Origin: Anisakis pegreffii
Taxonomy: Eukaryota > Nematoda > Chromadorea > Rhabditida > Anisakidae
Direction of reading: 5' to 3'
Assembly (NCBI GenBank): GCA_035041965.1
Contig: JAPYMA010000023.1
Coordinates: forward strand, 124,001 to 188,000
Length of the DNA: 64,000 nt
The position numbers and the translations under genes are program-made. Positions within the stretch are counted from its first letter, which is position 1, and every line of letters begins with the position of its first letter. Below the pieces are notes generated by a model, which saw only the letters and a program-made list of their open reading frames with translations, searched no databases and was not told the DNA's origin. This document shows positions 1 through 13,200 of this stretch, piece by piece.

Positions 1-521
1 AGATCGCATAAAGTTGTCAATTTTGATTTGTCGTCGTGTAATGTTTATTACCCTTTGTGGCTGAGAACATTTTGTTTTACAACCGTAAGCACAATACGTT
101 CGTTGCTCTTCTCGAATGAACTGTACCTAACAAGTGGTGCCCACTGAACAAAGGCTCAGTTAGCAAATGGCAGATGAGTGCCCAACTATTCTAATTAATC
201 ATTCGCAGATTATCTTCTTCTAACAACATCTGTGACAGTCCTTTGTATTTGCAGTATTTTCTTCTGCTTTTGGGGGATATAGGGAGGGAGCGAAAATTTT
301 CAATGAATATAGCAAAAATGTCTGACAAAAGTCTCACAATCCAAAAAATGTAACATTTATTTTTTCTTCATGATTTCCGCATGAAACTGTATCACATATG
401 TTAAAAAGATTGACAATATAAATAATACAACTTTAAGAAATACAATAAATGCCCAAGGAACTCATGGGAACGTGTAAGACTATGTCCAAAACCACTCTTT
501 TACATTATTGTTTCGTTTCAG

Positions 522-3500
522 CCATTCTATCGCATTCATGTAGCAGAAGATACGGAAGTGGGGAGTGAATTGTTGATCGTAACTGCGACTGATGACGACT
601 TTGGACAAAATGGACTAGTTTCGTACAAAATGGCCGGGGATGAGAATCAAGTTGAGATTGATGCTCGAAAGGGTATTATCCGACTGCTTAAGCAATTCGA
701 TAGGGAAACGAGTGAAATGCATCGGTACCGTTTTATTCTTTCTTTTCTACGAATTTTTTGTTGAATTCACTATGAATAATTGTACATTGTTGGTATCGTG
801 TTTTTTTGTGTGAATAATGCCATGAGTTGATATTTTTCATTTTTAATAGTTTAACGACACAGGCGATTTTGGAATGGTGATAGTCTTTCAAAACGATATT
901 GTTCCTTTTCTTAGTCATTCTAGTCGATGATTTTGCAGTCAGAAATTGCTAATCTTTCAGTATAATGTGAATATAGTGTTCAGTTGTCATTCATATCAAC
1001 CAAAATACGTAATTCTGAATCGCTCGATAATTTCAGATTCTCAGTGGTTGCATACGATCACGGTCATCCACCGAAACTCACTTTCGTGAATGTTTCGGTG
1101 ATTGTTGAGGATGTAAACGACAACGCACCCAGATGTGCTGAACAAATCCAAAAAGTATCATTCCTTTTGTTGCCATTCTGCCATATGAAACACTGTTTTG
1201 CCTCATTCTAAACTGTCATCAATCATTTTATCGTTATTTTCGTCATTTTGACTCAATTCAACTTATACATCACATTGAATTTATGATGGTCTCTATTCCT
1301 ATAATGTTCATTTGATATAAATATCTTATTTGGATGTTTCTTTTTGTTTGGTGCATCAGAACATATGCTCATTTCAGGTGCAAATTCCGGAAGATTATCC
1401 AAATGGTGCCCTTGTTACGTGTATTGCTGCATTTGATGCAGACATCGGTGAGAACGCTCGTATTACGTACGGTTTCGATACGATATTCGACAAATCCTCA
1501 TCGCAACTACCATTTCGAATTCAGCCTGACACTGGCTGTATTTTTATCGATTCCATGGTTCCTCTCGACTTCGAAACAAGACCACTGTACAATATTACTG
1601 TTGAGGTAAGGTTGAATTTTCTTCGTAATCAAAGCTGAGTGGAATTATTAGGATTGAATTCAATCAGCATTGTTTAATAAGTCTTTCTGCTCGCAGTACT
1701 TTGACCATCAAATCGCATTCATTTGTTCTAATTCGTAGGTTTATCTGCACTCACATGAATTACTGATTGAATCAATTAACTGTCTGATTGGATAGTGACC
1801 AAAAATGTTTGAGAAAGCATCTCATAGAGTTCTTTTTTATAGTCTATCATGCTGGTTGTTAGTGAAAACATTTAGATGACCACACGTTTTTGTTCATGGA
1901 TCCATCTCTGCTTCGTTTGAATGATAAGTTGAAGGTTTGTCGATATCGCATATTCAATGAAATGAGCTGTTAATTAAGGCAATGGACAACGGTCAACCAA
2001 CGTTCAGCACTGTGTGCAGATTGGTGGTCGAGTTGATTGATGTTAACGAGAACGCGCATCCACCAATATTCTCGGATATCGCGCATGAAGCGAGTGTTTA
2101 TGGTCAGTTTCCGTGCCACTTCCTAATTCATCAGTTCACAGAATTGTTATTTTGATGAGAAATGGTGACAAGAAGTTCAGTTTTTCTCAAACTGAAAGCA
2201 CCGAAAAACCCAAGGTAACACTGAAAGACCCAAGGTAGCACCCTTCTAATGTATCCAATGACTGATGAACCTCCAATATGAAGCTCCGAAAGATACTTTG
2301 TGAGGGGGGGGGGCTGGTTATATTTCAGTTATACTAAAGTTTGAGGTTATTAGGCACCTGCTGTTTAAACAATTTACTGACGCAGAATGAGTTACAGTTG
2401 TGTTTTTGTGCTCCTCACAAAGCAAATTTCAGAGAACCAGCCCATCGGCACGGAGGTACTCGCACTTCAAGCCACTGATCCAGATGATTCTGTATCACCA
2501 ATAAAATATTCGATCGTTGATGGTGATGGCATTGGATATTTCACTATCGATCCCACTGGTTTGTTCTATTCTTGCTTACATAATCCTCTGTTGTTCTTTC
2601 GAATTCGCGAGTGTTGTCTCATTGACCGAATACAATCATGGTAATTTATTATTAATACTGAGATTAAGCAAGCTATTCTCTAGGTTGCAGTTTCCGTGCA
2701 AAATACACTTGCAATTAGCGAATGTATCACTTGCTAGTGACATCTGCGCACAACACAAAACTAGTGATTGACAAATGTCCGGGCGTGATTGTGAATGTTA
2801 GTAATCATCGTGATTAAATATTTATAACAACTAACGTATTCAGTCATTGAATAGTCAGTCCATTAAGCGTTTTCAAGAGCATCAATGCATTGTCTAAACA
2901 TTCAGCGTAAGGTTAAGATTGGGGACAAAATCACAATTTGGGCTCTCGAGAATAGACGATAAAGTTGGGAGCTCCGGATGCTGGGCGGCCTGCGATCCAG
3001 TTCCGCTTAGTGCTATTATTTTGGATTTGCATTTCGTATCATTAGACAAGTAGCGTTGCAGTTACTTTGTAAATTCAAAAAACGTACTGCATTTCAACAT
3101 AATTCAAGCATAAAATTAGACTGTTATTATGAGCTACTTTGAATAATGCTGAAACAATCTGCGCGTTGTTTAGAATCATTTTCCAACATTTTTTAACTGA
3201 TCGAACAAATTTATCAGCATCAGTTACTGTTTTACCGTTATTCATTTTGTGCATCTGAAATATCTCGTAGTAATTAATAAGAATTATCCAATTAGCTCTT
3301 TGCTGGGTGATTATCTTCGTGGACTGGATGATTATTATTACTCCGTAATTGAGCTGTGTTTGTTTTGAATTCAGCGGAAGGAGCAATTTATTGAAATTTG
3401 ATCCCATCAGTAGTGTAAAATAGAGGAATGAAAAGAGGAGAGGACGCGACATTCGCTGTTCTAAGCGACGAGGTGAATGCGCTATGGGGGTCATGTTCAC

Positions 3501-6500
3501 TCATTCTGCACCTGCCAACATTACTTTTTCTATTGAGCCGTCGATATGTAATGTGAATGAGGTTGAATTTGCATACCGAATTGCTTCGTGGTTTCAAGCA
3601 GTGAGCGTCAGTCCAAGAGAGGGAGAAATTCAGTTTAGGTCCTTTCGGGTGTTCACATTTATTCAAAATAGGCAATGCACTTTCGAAATGACGGAAAAAG
3701 ATTCTAAGCAGCCATTCAGAAGATATTTATCAATTTGTTTGTTTCATGCGAAAATTTGAGAATTATAGAGCAAATCGTGAATTGTTCTCTAGTTGATGCC
3801 ATTGGCCTTAATCATTTGTTAATGAGAATCGTGTAGTTGGGATTGCTTTGATTTGAGCAGAGGTATAATCGGGTTCATCAACATCACTGTTTATATACGG
3901 AGTTGAATCTGAGGCAAACATTAAATGAAGCATGTATTAAATTGGGTTAATGCATAGATTAGATAGAGTTCCTGGGTAATTGATCAGCTTAGCGCATGCT
4001 TATTACATACGACGCATACTGAATGTGTGGTATTGTTGTCGTTTGTTTTTATTGCTTATATGCGCCAATAAACAAGTGTACATAAATAAGCTAGCAGTGC
4101 GGTTGATCGACTGTTTTGCTTATGAACATTAGATTTTGATCTCGTTCCTACAAGTATGAGAGAAACGGGCAATTGAGAGGTATCCAGCGAAATATCTTCG
4201 CAATTCCTTTGGGTATAGAGCTTAAATTGTGCAGGATTTAGTTTCATCGTCTCATTAAAATAAAATTCTAATGATTGGTTTGCTATTTGCCTTGTTTTGC
4301 TGTACTAAAACATCATCAATGAGGGGATTGTTGTTGATTTAATTCTCATTTGCTGCATGATTGGAACCTTAATTTGAAACTGAGGGCACTGAGAAACCAT
4401 TCGAAAGATTTTGTTGATGGTGCAGAGTTGAAACTTTAAGCAATAGAATTTGTTCGTGCATGTTTCTTCTACTGATTGAATTTCCGTTATCATATAGAGC
4501 TGATTGCTTTATAATAAAGAAAAGCCCATCAGACAGCAACATATCTTCAGCTGTGAATTCAGTACAGGTCTGTGCTAGCTCGATCATAGGGCAGGAAAAC
4601 GCTCATTCACGGCAGTGAACTTTTGGTTATTGCAGCAGCAAACACACTAACCACTGCGCCATTAGAGCATAAAAAATCATGTAATATAACAGTCACAGTC
4701 TTCACCAATCAGATTGAATCGTCGGCATTATATAGAGAAAATGCAATAATTATTGGAAAGTTGCAGGCGTAAGACCTCAGAAGTGTTATCTTATCGAAGC
4801 GCAGAAAATGTGGAAACCCTCAAAATGACATAATTAATTGAATGAATGCAATCATCGCTCATCACTTTCAGGAATCATTCGAACTGCGGTTCCACTCGAT
4901 CGCGAAGTCGAAAATCGTTATTGGTTAACAATACAAGCTGAAGATTCGGCATCAGTACCGCTCTACTCGATCGTGCATGTCTTCGTTCGTGTACTGGATA
5001 AGAATGATCATCTACCGTTACCATCAAAGCCAATTTATTTCGCGGAAGTTCTTGAAAATTCACCTGAGGACACAGTTGCTGTCAAGGTTTCATTTTTTAG
5101 TTGCTCAATTTCTAAGAATTAAATTCTGATGAACCAGGGTGATACATTCATCCAGATGTATATTAATCACATCGAATTGTTGTAACTGAATAGAATTTAT
5201 CATGTTAACAATTGTTTCGGTAACTAGTGAGTCCTGGAACCATTTGCAAACAATTCTTAGAAACAAACGAATGAGACCATCTTGAGGAATCGAGTTTGTT
5301 CGTAAAGTTTTTCTCAAGTTTTTTGGCCCAGCGTTTAATTTGATGACACGAAATTTCGTTTGATTTCTGGTCACAAAAACAGATTCACAAGTTGCAAACA
5401 GTGTACCATTCCATTGCGAGAGTTTTCTTCTTTCGATCAAATTAACATTTGGCGTTTGAAGGTTGAAGCCGTGGATAAGGACGATCTTCCATCAACTTCT
5501 GGAGAGGGCAGCAAATTACAATTCAGGATAGCGAGTGGCGATCCACAGAGTTTCTTCAGTATTGATCCTAAAACAGGTGCGTTTGAGATCATTGGATAGG
5601 TTCAACAATGGTCTCATGGATTCGCTTCGTTAATTTTTTTTCTGATTGTTAAGTCGCCTTTATTTCGTCATCCAAATTTGGTGTGTTTATTTGTCTCAAT
5701 ATTCGCTTTTGAATGCGAGCATACACTTCTCTCCAAAAAGATATCAGTTATATCATTGATTGTGTCATTTGTTCGTTGAATGACGAGAATGTTGTTTAGG
5801 ATATATGACAACTCGAGGTCGACGACGACTGGACCGTGAAACTCAGCGAGAGCATCAAGTGCAGATCGAGATTTGTGATCAGGGCACTCCTCCGCTGTGT
5901 GCTACTGTTCCGGTCATCGTAACGGTTCGTGATGTGAACGACAATCCGCCAGTATTTCGACAACAAATCTACAACTTTAATATACCTGCTCAGAAGACTG
6001 GGAACTTGTGTCGGTACGTTTTTATTCCTTTGATTTCCATAGAGAACGGTTCATACAGTTACAAGAGGTGACATTTTTTTGTAGCACTGATGACTCAGCG
6101 TGTTCCAAATTTGCTAGGTTCTCATTGAAATTTAGACAGTCCAAATGACTATTGCCGAATAACCTTACTATTGAGTAGTCACTTTTGCGATGCGGCATAG
6201 TCAAAGGCTCGTATTATATGTGTTTTTAATAACGTTGCTGTTACATATCACTTTTGGGTGTAATGAAGTAAGAATCTGTCCATAAGCTGTTCTGAAGTAT
6301 ACAGATGGGAAGTTCCTGATTTAATAATTTATCAGTGGAGGTATTTTCTCAACGTTTGCCCATCTAAATAGCTCAAATTGTTACCGATTAGATTGTAATC
6401 TTCATAATATTATTACTGTGTGTAACCAGTGTGTCAAATCATGGTGGTTTATTAATTCATGTTCTTGTTAAGCGTTTTTGCCGTGGATGCGGACGAAGGT

Positions 6501-9500
6501 ATTAATGCACAATTGTTTTATAATATCACATCAAACGATAGTCGTTTCTCGATTGATGAGACTGGTATGATACGAATTTCTGAGGCAATGAAAGCCGATG
6601 AAATCGCACCTCTCACAATACAGGTGATCATTTTAAACACATTGTGCAACTAATTTGTACTGAATTTCAGTGGTGTTTTCATGTTATTTATTTCCTTTCT
6701 TACCTCATTTAGTTTCATTGATGATATTCAATTTCACTTCATGCCATCCTGCTGCGTGGATTTTGCTGATGGCTTTAGAGAATCTTAATTTCAAAGAAGT
6801 ACGATGATACGCTTTCAGGCAACCGATATGGGAGAGCCTCATCATAGCGCATCGGCTCGTATCATTTTAACAGCAGTTGGTAGAAAACCCTCGCAAAAGG
6901 TATCGCTCACTTTTTATTTAGTAAACATACTATGAGTTCTTTCAATTTCTTTAAAGTAGACTGATATGATACGAATTTAAATTTGCCTGTTACTTTTTTC
7001 TGGGATGTCCTTGAATCCGATTGTTGAAATTCTGATTAGTTTCAAAAAATACATTTTGGTAAAATTGTACGAAACAATTCTTTTCGACTAGCAATTTCAT
7101 GAAATATTCAAACGCATGAAACCAACGATGTCTATGAATTTTTAGAATGCTAATCGCAAGCCACGTTTGCTGAACGCACAACATTGGTCACGTTTGCCGA
7201 TATCGGATGCTGATAACGTCGGTGAAACAATCGGGCTGATTGAAGCCGAAGATCCTGACGGAGATCAACTCTGGTGGACGATTACGGCTGGCAATTTGAA
7301 TAGCACGTTCGCGATTAGGTAGACTTTGTTTGAAGATAGCCTTCTTCTGCAATGTGAATTTGATGCATATACTCAATATTAGTGGTGATGATTTGTTGGT
7401 CAGTATTATGCTTAACGTGATTTAGATCTTCATGACCTTAAGATAATCAGAATTAGGCAGATGTGAGCTTGCAGCACACTCGAAACAAATTTATTCGAAT
7501 ATATACATTCATTTGTTTAAGGTGCGATGCAGGAGAGCTGGTATTGGCTAGACCACTCGAGTATGTGGATTTTAATCTCACTGAATTCCATCTGGAGTTC
7601 AGTGTTAGTGATGGAATCGACGAGGCTACTGGCAAGGTCAGAAGTACTTTTAGTTGTTATTGTGCGTATATCCTCGTTTTTTTTTCTTGTATTTAAGATG
7701 AGTGAGAACGAAATTTGTTAGGAGGTTCGTTTGAATGAATCAGTCGATTATCTGAACATTGCATCGTTGTATTATTGCGATCCAAAGCATCATTCTAAAC
7801 CATGTGATTCATATCTTAAATCTATCTGATAGTTGCATAATTTAGAGCTTATATTATCAGTAAGGAGATCTCAGATTTGACATTCCGATGACAGTTTACG
7901 ATCGTAGAATAACGCTCTTGTAAACGTGTAAAGTAAATCCTTCGGATATGAAGCGTTTCAGTTCTCATTACCAGGGATTTTATTTTCAGATAATTGTGGA
8001 AGTGTCACGATCGCCTCAGAGACGTCCTCATTTCAGTTCGTCTCATTATCAAACCCGAATTTCTGAAAAGACTCCCGTTGGTACTGTCATATATACGGTG
8101 AAAGCAACCGTTGATGAGAGTGGATTGACACGCAAAAATGCCAACAAAATGATCGTCTACAGTATACACAGTGTTGAGAATTTGGCTGCGATTGATAAGT
8201 TCCGCATCGATCCAAAGTTTGTTTGTTTTGTTATCTGGCTGAAATGTTGCTCACTTTCTTTCAAAATTTTTTAATTTATTGACCTAACAGCTCTGCCAAC
8301 GGAATTATCTGAATTTCAGTTCGGGTAATGTGGTTGTAATGGAAGCGTTGGGTAATGAAGTTGCACGCGACTTTTCAATCATCATCGCAGCACGCAGTGG
8401 ACAAATGTCAAATTATGCGACATTGAGTGTAACGTTACTCGACGAAAACGACCATCCACCCAAATTCTTACAATCCGAATATTCCGTTAAAATTCTTGCG
8501 AGGTAAGTAAATGAGCGCAGCCATTGTCATCTTCTGCAACAATCCATTTTTTCACAAAAAAAACCACAAAATAGCGTTTTTCATGAAGCAATGCCGAAAA
8601 ATTTCCCATGGATCTCGCTGTAAATTCTTTCTTTCCAATTACCTCACTCACTATAAGTTCATTGCAGCTCTCCAATTGGTACTGTGGCTGTTCATGTACA
8701 AGCGCATGATCCCGACAATGGTCAGAATGGTGTGATTCGATACGCTATCGCTGCGGGTACGTTGCAGTTATTTGAAAGTATTTTAGGATGTATATTGATT
8801 TTCTCAATTTGTTCTTCTGTCCTCCATCTTATAAGTGTCAGTCTCAGGGCAATACACTCTACGGTAGCATAATAAAGCAAAGGTACGCCAAAGAAATGAA
8901 ATCTGTCTAAGTGAGTTTGAATTTAAGGCAACGATTACGGTTATTTCAAAATCAATCGAGTCAGTGGTGAGGTGAGCACAGTCAAGGCGCTTTCTGCTCT
9001 CGAGCATTCAGAAGCCCTTTTGATAGTGCGTGCCACAGATCAGGCCGAGTACTCTCGTTCTGACACATGCTCTGTACGCATTCAAACGACCATCGATGAA
9101 CAATGGCAACCAATTTTCCAAAAGTAATTCTCTTCAAAGCATTCCTCTTCATCATCTCAGAACTTATACTATCTGCTTCGAAAATATAATGGGCATCTCA
9201 TCGTGAACAGTTTTCTTCTGTAAACTTGAAATAAACGAGTTTTACGGCGTGCATTGAATAATCTAATTTATTCATCCGTGTTGTCTTTATCATATATAGG
9301 GCATTCTTGTTCATTCCACTTTTTTATTATGACATCATTTGATCAATACGACTAGCCAGTCACATATTTATGTTAAGCAAGTCGAAATTTCCCAAAACTA
9401 TAAACTGCTATTCCCTCTCGAATATCATACGAAAGGCGCCTATCGAGTTGAAACTGCCTTCATGTTTCGTGGTAATAACATGAAAATGTTAAATTTAAAG

Positions 9501-10227
9501 CATTTGATGAAGTAAGTACCTAAGTGTTTAAAACTGCAGATCTGTGTATTCACAAACAGTAAGGGAAAGCACCGCTCCCGGCACACTTCTGATGACAGTT
9601 TACGCCGAAGGTGTCTCGGGTATTCGCTACTCTCTAGACCAGCAGCACTCAGCGAAATGCCACGCGCTAGCCATTCATCAAGTATCAGGTGCCGTATTCT
9701 TGAAGAAACGTCTGAATCGCGAAAGGCATGGTGCTGTGATGAATTGCCGAGTTATTGCAACGAATACGATTGGAACTGCAAGTAGTGCGCTTATTGTTCT
9801 GAAGGTAAGAGTACTTGAATGATAATTTGAACCGGTGAAGTTGAATTTCAGATAAGAAAACAATTGTTCGGAAATATCTTCTCGATTGAAATCTATGCTG
9901 AGTGCTATGAATGTTACATTTTTCAGTGAGCATTTTGCACACTGCTTTATTTCCTCCGATGCTGTTAGACAATGATGATGCAGCTTATGAGCGATTTAAA
10001 AAGAATTTATCGAAAGATTCCACGAGAGATGAAATTCTAAATTGCGTTCATCTGCTCAAAGTGTAATGCAGCAAGAAGCCTTCCAGTATATTCCGGTTTC
10101 GTCAAAATTTCAGTTAATTTTCATCCTAATTATTTTGACGAATTGCAGCTGGTTGACGTTAATGAGCATGCACCGTTCTTCAATCAAACAGTTTATTATG
10201 GATACGTTCAGGAGAATATGCCTCCAG
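522..10227 (+). other. Cadherin exons 1-18: repeats 1 to 9
   Basis: Exons: 522-724, 1037-1154, 1378-1605, 1979-2102, 2433-2558, 4872-5086, 5462-5576, 5800-6013, 6473-6623, 6819-6899, 7146-7318, 7522-7636, 7990-8216, 8320-8502, 8668-8756, 8928-9123, 9540-9804, 10149-10227. Repeat boundaries are marked by calcium-binding linker motifs: VEDVNDNAP in exon 2, IDVNENAHPP in exon 4, LDKNDH in exon 6, RDVNDNPP in exon 8, LDENDHPP in exon 14 and VDVNEHAP in exon 18. LDRE-type motifs occur in exons 1, 6 and 8. The repeats ending in exons 10, 13 and 16 lack the DxND linker, so calcium binding there is probably reduced. Intron 5 (2,559-4,871) is the longest here at 2.3 kb; I see no gene inside it. Confidence 0.9.
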
Positions 10228-13200
10228 GTGACAACACATTTTCAAATGTGCTTTGATTTTATAACATTGACATCGCGAGAGCATACATATCATACACACA
10301 GCGCGTTGTCTTTCAAACAGACATCATCATGATATGCTCAACCGAGAAAAAGCTCACCGCAACCAAAAATCGCACATTTTTGGGGAAAATGATAGTAACA
10401 TGTTTGATTAAACCATGGTATGAAGTATGTATTTGACTTGTATCTTTTGAAGGTTCGGCTGTTCTTTTCGAAAACGAAACACCGTTGATTGTGAAAGCAT
10501 TCGACCATGATAACGGTCCAAATGGCCTCGTCAACTACCGTATTGTCTCACCAATTGAACCTTTCTTCACGGTTGATTTCGTATCGGGAGCGTTGCGTAC
10601 GAAAGCCTCAATTGACTATGAAAAGGTGACATATACTCATTGGTTTCTGATGATTTCTCGATCTCACCGATAGTCAAAGTTCTCTAGTAGGAAGCAGTAC
10701 TGAAATGTTCGTATTGCTCAAAAACGGTTGTCTTGAACAGTGAGAGTTTGAAAAGCACTTTTAATACAGAGCAATTTTTTGAACGTTATTGATTTTGCAG
10801 ATCAAATAAGATGCTTGATAAAGTGTTTTGACTGTCTGTACTTGTTGTTACTTTATGCCGAAGAAAGGCCAAAGTGCAGCTTAGAATCGAAATAATCGTC
10901 TAATCTTTATTGATACTCCTCCAGGTAAAGGAATGGTCAGTTCACGTGCTAGCTGCGGATATGGCTGCAGTACCGCTAACATCAGCTGTGCCAGCACTCG
11001 TTCGTATCGCGATACGCGACGTTAACGATGAGCCTCCGCAGTTTATCAAGGAATCATTCAATGCGATACTCACACTACCCACAGTCAATGGTATTCGTCG
11101 TTTACATCTCTTGAACTGTCTACGACAAGCGAAACATTCTTTGAACTGATTGTCGATCGCACTTTCACTTTACCCAAGAATTCTTTCCTGATCAGTCTAC
11201 TCGAATTCTCATTCAGTTTATGTCTCGAAAATCAACCTAATTTCAAAACATTAACAATTCATTGAACTTCTGCATGTTGGATCTCCCATTTTTTCGGAGA
11301 GTTTATCCCCTGGTTATATCTTCCCTCATTTCCAAAATTCAGGCGTTGTGGTAGCAAAAGTGCCAGCATACGATGTTGATACAGTTGGTCGATTGCGTTT
11401 TGCCATCAAATCGAATGAGGCCAGAAGTTTGTTCAGAATTGATGAATTCGAAGGTGTTGTTCGCGTCAATATGAATCGTTCAACAGATTTCACTAAGAAA
11501 CAATACAACGTTAGCTTTTGATCTCACTCTCTTTCAAATTCAAATTTTCGACTCTGTTCCTTGTTAGAAAAGACTTCTGACATTAAATTGTTGATGAATG
11601 CTTTAGAAAGGGTAAGAATATGCCCGTTCATGCACACTGCAGTTACCTTTGAATAACACTGCAGTACGACAGCTTTAGTGATTCCACTGACACTGTTACT
11701 TTGTACCGTTATATCTGTTTGAGTCGTTTTTTGTTGATTACCAAATCGTTCTCCATTGTCACCATCCATATTTGACAAAATGCTGCGGTACGAAACATTC
11801 GGATAACCAACTGCGTTTTGGGTCACTATGAGAATTCCCTTATGATGTCGAATTTGTCAGGTTATTTATTGATACACATTCACATCTCTTCAGATTCCAT
11901 TGGTTGTTTCCGACGGTGTTCATTCGGATTCAGCCTCGCTCATAGTGACAATTCGTAATGCAACAACAAATGCGGATTCGTTCCATTTTCTGCAGAGCGA
12001 GTATCGCGTTTCATTGAGAGAGAACCAATCCTCCGCAATCCCCCAACCCTTACTCACAGTCACTGCAGTCGATCCAAGTGTTGATGAAGCCGTCATGTAT
12101 CGCATTCTGAATCCTCGCGCCGAATTCGTTATCGGTGCGGGGTCGGGTGTGATCAGTTGGACTGGTGTTATGCTTGATCGTGAGATGACACCGACCATCA
12201 AACTCGTTGTGCAGGTGAAACAGTTGTGCTGCTTGCGTGTGCGATTGTTTTTTGGGAAAATATTTCATGAGTATCGAAACGGTGGGTAAGGGTCAATGAG
12301 TTGTTTTGTTCGTGCAGAGAGACCTTATCGTATTTAATCTTATTGCGGGTACTAGTGAAATGAATGGAGCCGGCCTAAAAGGTCACCTTTGTCCTCAATG
12401 CTCTAATAAATTCCAATTGTGCGATGGTTACCGTTACAAATGTTGGCTGATAGTTCCGAATAATATGAGTGAGCAGTATTGGACCATTGAATACCCGTAT
12501 TTTAACCATCCTTGGAAAGTCAGTGATAGTAATAAAGTTTGATCGAGTTAATTTCCCTCTCACTCATAATTCCAGTGATAGTAATAACGATACTAGCCTG
12601 CAGCATCAAAAGAGAGAAGAGAACAAATTTCAGGGTCGAACATCGAGCGGAAACTCAGCGAGTGTCCAGTGTTTGGTGGTAATCGACGTCGAGGACGTCA
12701 ACGACTGTGCACCGCGTTTCCTTGGTGTGCCTTATTTGGCGTCCGTTCCTCGAGATGCAAAACCGAACGAGAAAGCCTTCAGTGTGAGAGCTGTGGATGC
12801 TGATGAAGGCATGAACGGTGCTGTCAGGTATGACGATTACTAATGTTTGTCACTATCAAAGTCTACTTTATAAACAGTGCCACGTCGCAAATTAAGGAAT
12901 GGAAAGTTAGGTTTAGGCTAGGAAAAGTTTGCCTGGTAATGATTAGCCCTTTGTTCTGCGCTGATATCGTAGGTTTTGTGGGTGGGAGATTGTGGAGCAA
13001 TGGAGAAAATGATATTATGAATAACGGAGGTATACTTACTAGTGATCAGTTGGAATTGCTGATTAAGTGAATGAATTGTGAATATCTCACTAAATTATAG
13101 TAGTGGGTGTTGATTTAAAAACTGATCGTACTAATTAATCTGTAGATATTCGTTGATTGATGACGCCTTATCGCATTTCAAAATCAACAAATTCGACGGA

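Noticed and set aside
1..521. Possible additional cadherin exon at the left edge
   Set aside because: No open segment with a cadherin pattern; it reads as intron up to the TTTCAG at 516-521.
3075..3759. Open frames inside the large cadherin intron 5
   Set aside because: No cadherin pattern, splice support or transposase motif. The flanking exons already join in phase within one cadherin repeat.
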